In this document: positions 59,742-64,000 of the stretch, piece after piece
How the letters are laid out: each line of letters begins with the position of its first letter
Position numbering within the stretch: position 1 is the first letter of the stretch
Assembly (NCBI GenBank): GCA_920105625.2
Contig: OV050031.1
Coordinates: 85,569,995 to 85,633,994, forward strand
Reading direction: 5' to 3'
Origin: Clusia tigrina
Taxonomy: Eukaryota; Arthropoda; Insecta; Diptera; Clusiidae
Length of the DNA: 64,000 bases
Notes under the pieces: generated by a model
Told to the model about the DNA's origin: nothing
Seen by the model: only the letters and a program-made list of their open reading frames with translations
Database searches by the model: none
Translations under genes and position numbers: made by a program

Positions 59742-62700
59742 ATGCCAATATCTACCCCTCTCTGCCTCAGTCGGCGTTGCAGCCTCTGTGAGCGTCTCTG
59801 TAGGCGTCTCAGTCGCTGCCGCTGACGATTGGGGGGTCTGCTGCCTTCTCTATGTCAATATCTACCCTTATCTGCCTCAGTCGGCGTCTCAGTCTGCGTC
59901 GCAGCCTCTGTCAGCCTCTCTGAATGCGTCTCAGTCGCTGCCGCTGGCGATTGGGGGGTCTGATGTCTTCTCTATGCCTATATCTACCCCTATCTGCCTC
60001 AGTCGGCGTCTCAGTCGGCATCGCAGCCTCTGTCAGCGTCTATGTCGGCCTCTCAGTCGCTGCCGCTGTCGATTGGGGGGTCTGCTGCATTCTCTACGCC
60101 AATATCTACCCCTACTTGTCTCTGTCAGCGTCTCAGTCAGCGTCGCGCCTTCTGTCAGCGTCTCTGTAGGCGTCTCAGTCGCTGCCGCTGTCGATTGGGG
60201 GGTCTGCTGCATTCTCTATGCCTATGTCTACCCCTCTCTGCCTCACAGTCGGCTTCGCAGCCTCTGTCAGCGTCTCTGTAGGCGTCTCTGTACGCGTCTC
60301 AGTCGCTGCCGCTGTCGATTGGGGTTCTGCTGCGTTCTCTGTGCTTATGTCTACCCCTATCTGCCTCAGTCGGCGTCTCAGTCGGCGTCGGAGCCTCTGT
60401 CAGCGTCTTTGTAGGCGTCTCAGTCGCTGCCGCTGTCGATTGGGGGGACTGCTGCCTTCTCTATGCCTATATCTACCCTTTTCTGCCTCAGTCGGCGTCT
60501 CAGTCGGCGTCGCAGCCTCTGTCATCGTCTCTGAATGCGTCTCAGTCGCTGCCTCTGTCGATTGGGGGTCTGCTATCTTCTCTATGCCTATATCTACCCC
60601 TATCTGCCTCAGTCGGCGTCTCAGTCAGCGTCGCAGTCGGCGTCTCAGCCTCTTTCAGCGTCTCTGTAGGCGTCTCAGTCGCCGCCGCCGTCGAATGGGG
60701 GGTCTGCTGCCTTCTCTATGCCAATATCTACCCTTATCTGCCTCAGTCGGCGTCGCAGCCTCTGTCAGCGTCTCTGTAGGCGTCTCAGTCGCTGCCACTG
60801 TCGATTGTGGGTCTTCTGCCAACTGTATGCTTATATCTACCCCTATCTGCCTCAGTCGGCATCTCAGTCGGCGTCGCAGCCTCTGTCAGCGTCTCTGTAG
60901 GCTTCTCAGTCGCTGCCGCTGTCGATTGGGGGGTCTGATGCCTTCTCTATGCCTATATATACAACTATCTGCCTCAGTCGGAGTCTCAGTCGGCATCGCA
61001 GCCTCTGTCAGCGTCTATGTAGGCGTCTTGTTCGCCGCCGCCGTCGATTGGAAGGTCTGCTGCCTTCTTTATGCCAATATCTACCCTTATCTGCCTCAGT
61101 CGGCGCCGCAGCCTCTGTCAGCGTCTCTGTAGGCATCTCAGTCGATGCCACTGTCGATTGGGGGTCTTCTGCCAACTGTATGCTTATATCTACCTCTATC
61201 TGCCTCAGTCGGCATCTCAGTCGGCGTCGCAGCCTCTATCAGCGTCTCTGTAGGCGTCTCAGTTGTTGCCGCTGTCGATTGGTGGGTCTGCTGCCTTCTC
61301 TATGCCTATATCTACCCCTACCTGCCTCAGTCGGCGTCACAGTCGGCTTCGCAGCCTCTGTCAGCGTCTCTGTAGGCGTCTCTGTACGCGTCTCAGTCGC
61401 TGCTGCTGTCGATTGGGGTTCTGCTGCGTTCTCTATGCCAATATCTACCACTATCTGCCTCAGTCGGCGTCTCAGTCGGCGTCGCAGTCGGCGTCGCAGC
61501 CTCTGTCAGTGTCTCTTTAGGCGTCTCAGTCGCTGCCGCTGTCGATTGGTGGATCTGCTGCCTTCTCTATGCCAATATCTACCCCTCTCTGCCTCAGTCG
61601 GCGTTGCAGCCTCTGTGAGCGTCTCTGTAGGCGTCTCAGTCGCTGCTGCTGTCGATTGGGGGTCTGCTGCATCCTCTATGCCAATATCTACCCCTATCTG
61701 CCTCAGTCAGCGTCTCAGTCAGCGTCGCACCCTCTGTCAGCGTCTCTGTAGCCGTCTCAGTAGCTGCCGCTGTCGATTGCGGAGTCTGCTGCCGTCTCTA
61801 TGCCTACATCTACCCCTATCTGCCTCAGTCGACGTCTCAGTCGGCGTCGCAGCCTCTGTCAGCGTCTCTGTAGGCGTCTCAGTCGCTGCCGCTGTTGATT
61901 GGGGGGTCTGCTGCCTTCTCTATGCCTATATCTACCCTTATCTACCTCAGTCGGCGTCTCAGTCGGTGTCGCAGCCTCTGTCAGCGTCTCTGAAGGCGTC
62001 TCAGTCGCAGCCTCTGTCAACGTCTCTGTAGGCGTCTCAGTCGCTGCCGCTGTCGATTGGGGGTCTGCTGCCTTTTCTACGCCTATATCTACCACTCTCT
62101 GCCTCAGTCGGAGTCTCAGTCGGCGTCGCAGCCTCTGTAAGCGTCTCTGTAGCCGTCTCAGCCGATTGGGGTTCTGCTGCGTTCTCTATGCCTATATCTT
62201 CCCCTATCTGCCTCAGTCGGCGTTTCAGTCGGCGTCGCAGCCTCTGTCAGCCTCTTTGTAGGCGTCTCAGTCGCTGCCGCTGTCGATTGGGGGGTCTGCT
62301 GCTTTCTCTATGCCCATATCTACCCTTATCTGCCTCAGTCGGCGTCTCAGTCTGCGTCGCAGCCTCTGTCAGCCTCTCTGAATGCGTCTCAGTCGCTGCC
62401 GCTGTCGATTGGGGGGTCTGCTGCCTTCTCTATGCCTATATCTTCCCCTACCTGCCTCAGTCGGCGTCACAGTCGGCTTCGCGGCCTCTGTCAGCGTCTA
62501 TGTCGGCCTGTCAGTCGCTGCCGCTGTCGATTGGGGGGTCTGCTGCATTCTCTACGCCAATATCTACCCCTACTTGTCTCAGTCAGCGTCTCAGTCAGCG
62601 TCGCGCTTTCCGTCAGCGTCTCTGTAGGCGTCTCAGTCGCTGCCGCTGTCGATTGGGGGTCTGCTGCATTCTCTATGCCTATGTCTACCCCTCTCTGCCT

Positions 62701-64000
62701 CACAGTCGGCTTCGCAGCCTCTGTCAGCGTCTCTGTAGGCGTCTCTGTACGCGTCTCAGTCGCTGCCGCTGTCGATTGGGGTTCTGCTGCGTTCTCTATG
62801 CCTATGTCTACCCCTATCTGCCTCAGTCGGCGTCTCAGTCGGCGTCGCAGCCTCTGTCAGCGTCTTTGTAGGCGTCTCAGTCGCTGCCGCTGTCGATTGG
62901 GGGGTCTGCTGCCTTCTCTATGCCTATATCTACCCTTTTTTGCCTCAGTCGGCGTCTCAGTCGGCGTCGCAGCCTCTGTCATCGGCTCTGAATGCGTCTC
63001 AGTCGCTGCCTCTGTCGATTGGGGGTCTGCTATCTTCTCTATGCCTATATCTACCCCTATCTGCCTCAGTCGGCGTCTCAGTCGGCGTCGCAGTCGGCGT
63101 CGCAGCCTCTTTCAGCGTCTCTGTAGGCGTCTCAGTCGCCGCCGCCGTCGATTGGGGGGTCTGCTGCTTCTCTATGCCAATATCTACCCTTATCTGCCTC
63201 AGTCGGCGTCGCAGCCTCTGTCAGCGTCTCTGTAGGCGTCTCAGACGCTGCCACTGTCGATTGGCCATTTGCTGCCTTCTCTATGTCAATATCTACCCTA
63301 TCTGCCTCAGTCGGCGTCTCAGCCTCTGACAGAGTCTCTGTTGGCGTCTCAGTCGCTGCCGCTCTCGATTGGGGGGTCTGCTGCCTTCTCTATACCAATA
63401 TCTACCCCTATCTGCCTCAGTCGGCGTCGCAGCCTCTGTCAGCGTCTCTGTAGGCATCTCAGTCGCTGCCACTGTCGATTGGGGGTCTTCTGCCAACTGT
63501 ATGCTTATATCTACCCCTATCTGCCTCAGTCGGCATCTCAGTCGGCGTCGCAGCCTCTATCAGCGTCTCTGTAGGCGTCTCAGTTTTTGCCGCTGTCGAT
63601 TGGTGGGTCTGCTGCCTTCTCTATGCCTATATATACCCCTACCTGCCTCAGTCGGCGTCACAGTCGGCTTCGCAGCCTCTGTCAGCGTCTCTGTAGGCGT
63701 CTCTGTACGCGTCTCAGTCGCTGCCGCTGTCGATTGGGATTTTGCTGCGTTCTCTATGCCAATATCTACCACTATCTGCCTCAGTTGGCGTCTCAGTCGG
63801 CGTCGCAGTCGGCGTCGCAGCCTCTGTCAGTGTCTCTTTAGGCGTCTCAGTCGCTGCCGCTGTCGATTGGGGGATCTGCTGCCTTCTCTATGCCAATATC
63901 TACCACTCTCTGCCTCAGTCGGAGTTGCAGCCTCTGTGAGCGTCTCTGTAGGCGTCTCAGTCGCTGCCGCTCTCGATGGGGGGGTCTGCTGCCTTCTCTA
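59742..64000 (+). repeat. Right-hand satellite segment, HOR spacing ~2.3-2.5 kb
   Basis: About thirty-five monomers. 61,239-61,520 matches 63,560-63,841 (about 2,321-bp spacing), and about 60,180-60,780 resembles 62,640-63,240. The left part matches 28.4-29.5 kb. One monomer near 63,258-63,275 has gattggccatttgctgcc, where the G tract is destroyed. The array runs off the right edge mid-monomer. Confidence 0.7.

Larger units (their letters stand above)
1..64000 (+). repeat. Satellite array, ~122-bp monomer, spans whole window
   Basis: Every part of the window aligns to one ~122-bp monomer repeated head to tail. Landmarks in almost every monomer are gtctcagtcgct, a G tract after gatt, gtctgctgcc, tctatgcc, tatatctac, ctgcctcagtcgg and cagcctctgtcagcg. 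Monomer length varies (about 36, 80, 110, 122, 134 and 146 bp) through 12-bp arm units and internal deletions. There is no non-satellite insertion, no gene and no transposon anywhere. Large satellites of this kind are a eukaryotic feature; the specific family is not one I recognise. The orientation is given for the pyrimidine-rich strand and is arbitrary. Both window edges lie inside the array, so its true extent is unknown. Confidence 0.98.

Noticed and set aside
1..64000. CRISPR array
   Set aside because: A CRISPR needs short identical repeats separated by unique spacers of constant length. Here the whole 122-bp unit repeats, including the parts that would be spacers, and unit length varies.
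1..64000. Centromere protein B-like box or telomeric repeat
   Set aside because: I looked for the ttcgttggaaacggga-type box and for ttaggg/tttaggg-type runs and found none. The ttcgattgg junctions near 900, 2,240 and 13,260 share only a few bases with such a box.
1..64000. Tandem-repeat surface protein or antifreeze-like coding array
   Set aside because: Coding tandem repeats keep unit lengths in multiples of three. The modal 122 bp, 80-bp and many single-base G-tract changes do not, and stops occur regularly.

Overview
This window is one uninterrupted tandem array of a GC-rich satellite-type repeat, filling all 64,000 bases. The modal monomer is about 122 bp, so there are roughly 520-530 monomers, all in the same orientation apart from one 15-bp inverted patch. 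I see no gene, RNA gene, transposon, CRISPR array or origin in it. Hundreds of open reading frames exist, but all are by-products of a low-stop repeat. Homogeneous satellite on this scale points to a eukaryotic chromosome, perhaps centromeric, pericentromeric, subtelomeric or other heterochromatin. I do not recognise the repeat and cannot name the organism.

The monomer has two parts. A ~48-bp core holds the G tract (usually 5-7 G), gtctgctgcc, tctatgcc, the AT-rich tatatctac and ccctatctgcct. A ~74-bp arm is built of imperfect GTC-phased hexamers, chiefly gtcggc and gtctca. A hand count of the modal monomer gives 61% GC, only about 10% A against 30% T on the + strand, and 10 CpGs (observed/expected about 0.9). 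Length variants come from whole 12-bp arm units, internal deletions (36-, ~80- and ~110-bp monomers) and G-tract slippage.

Distinct monomer subtypes recur in fixed order, forming higher-order repeats (HORs). From 1 to 14 kb the array is a mosaic of 0.2-1.5-kb blocks copied at spacings of 2.65, 3.24, 3.98, 4.49 and 5.3-5.4 kb. From 14 to 19 kb, 1.3-kb blocks repeat at ~2.87 kb. At 20.2-22.3 kb a 714-940-bp unit is present about three times. From 24 to 30 kb there are 244-, 502- and 746-bp steps and a 2.69-kb repeat. The 30.6-35.8 kb stretch is the most divergent, with local 511-bp and 231-bp duplications. From 35.8 to 55 kb three copies (A, B, C) of a ~5.6-6.7-kb HOR follow, each opening with an exceptional poly-G tract of 17, 12 and 11 G. 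From 55.4 to 59.7 kb a ~2.2-kb HOR occurs twice, and the rest resembles the 25-30 kb domain. This layout fits repeated unequal exchange or replication-based amplification, and nothing in it requires a coding function.
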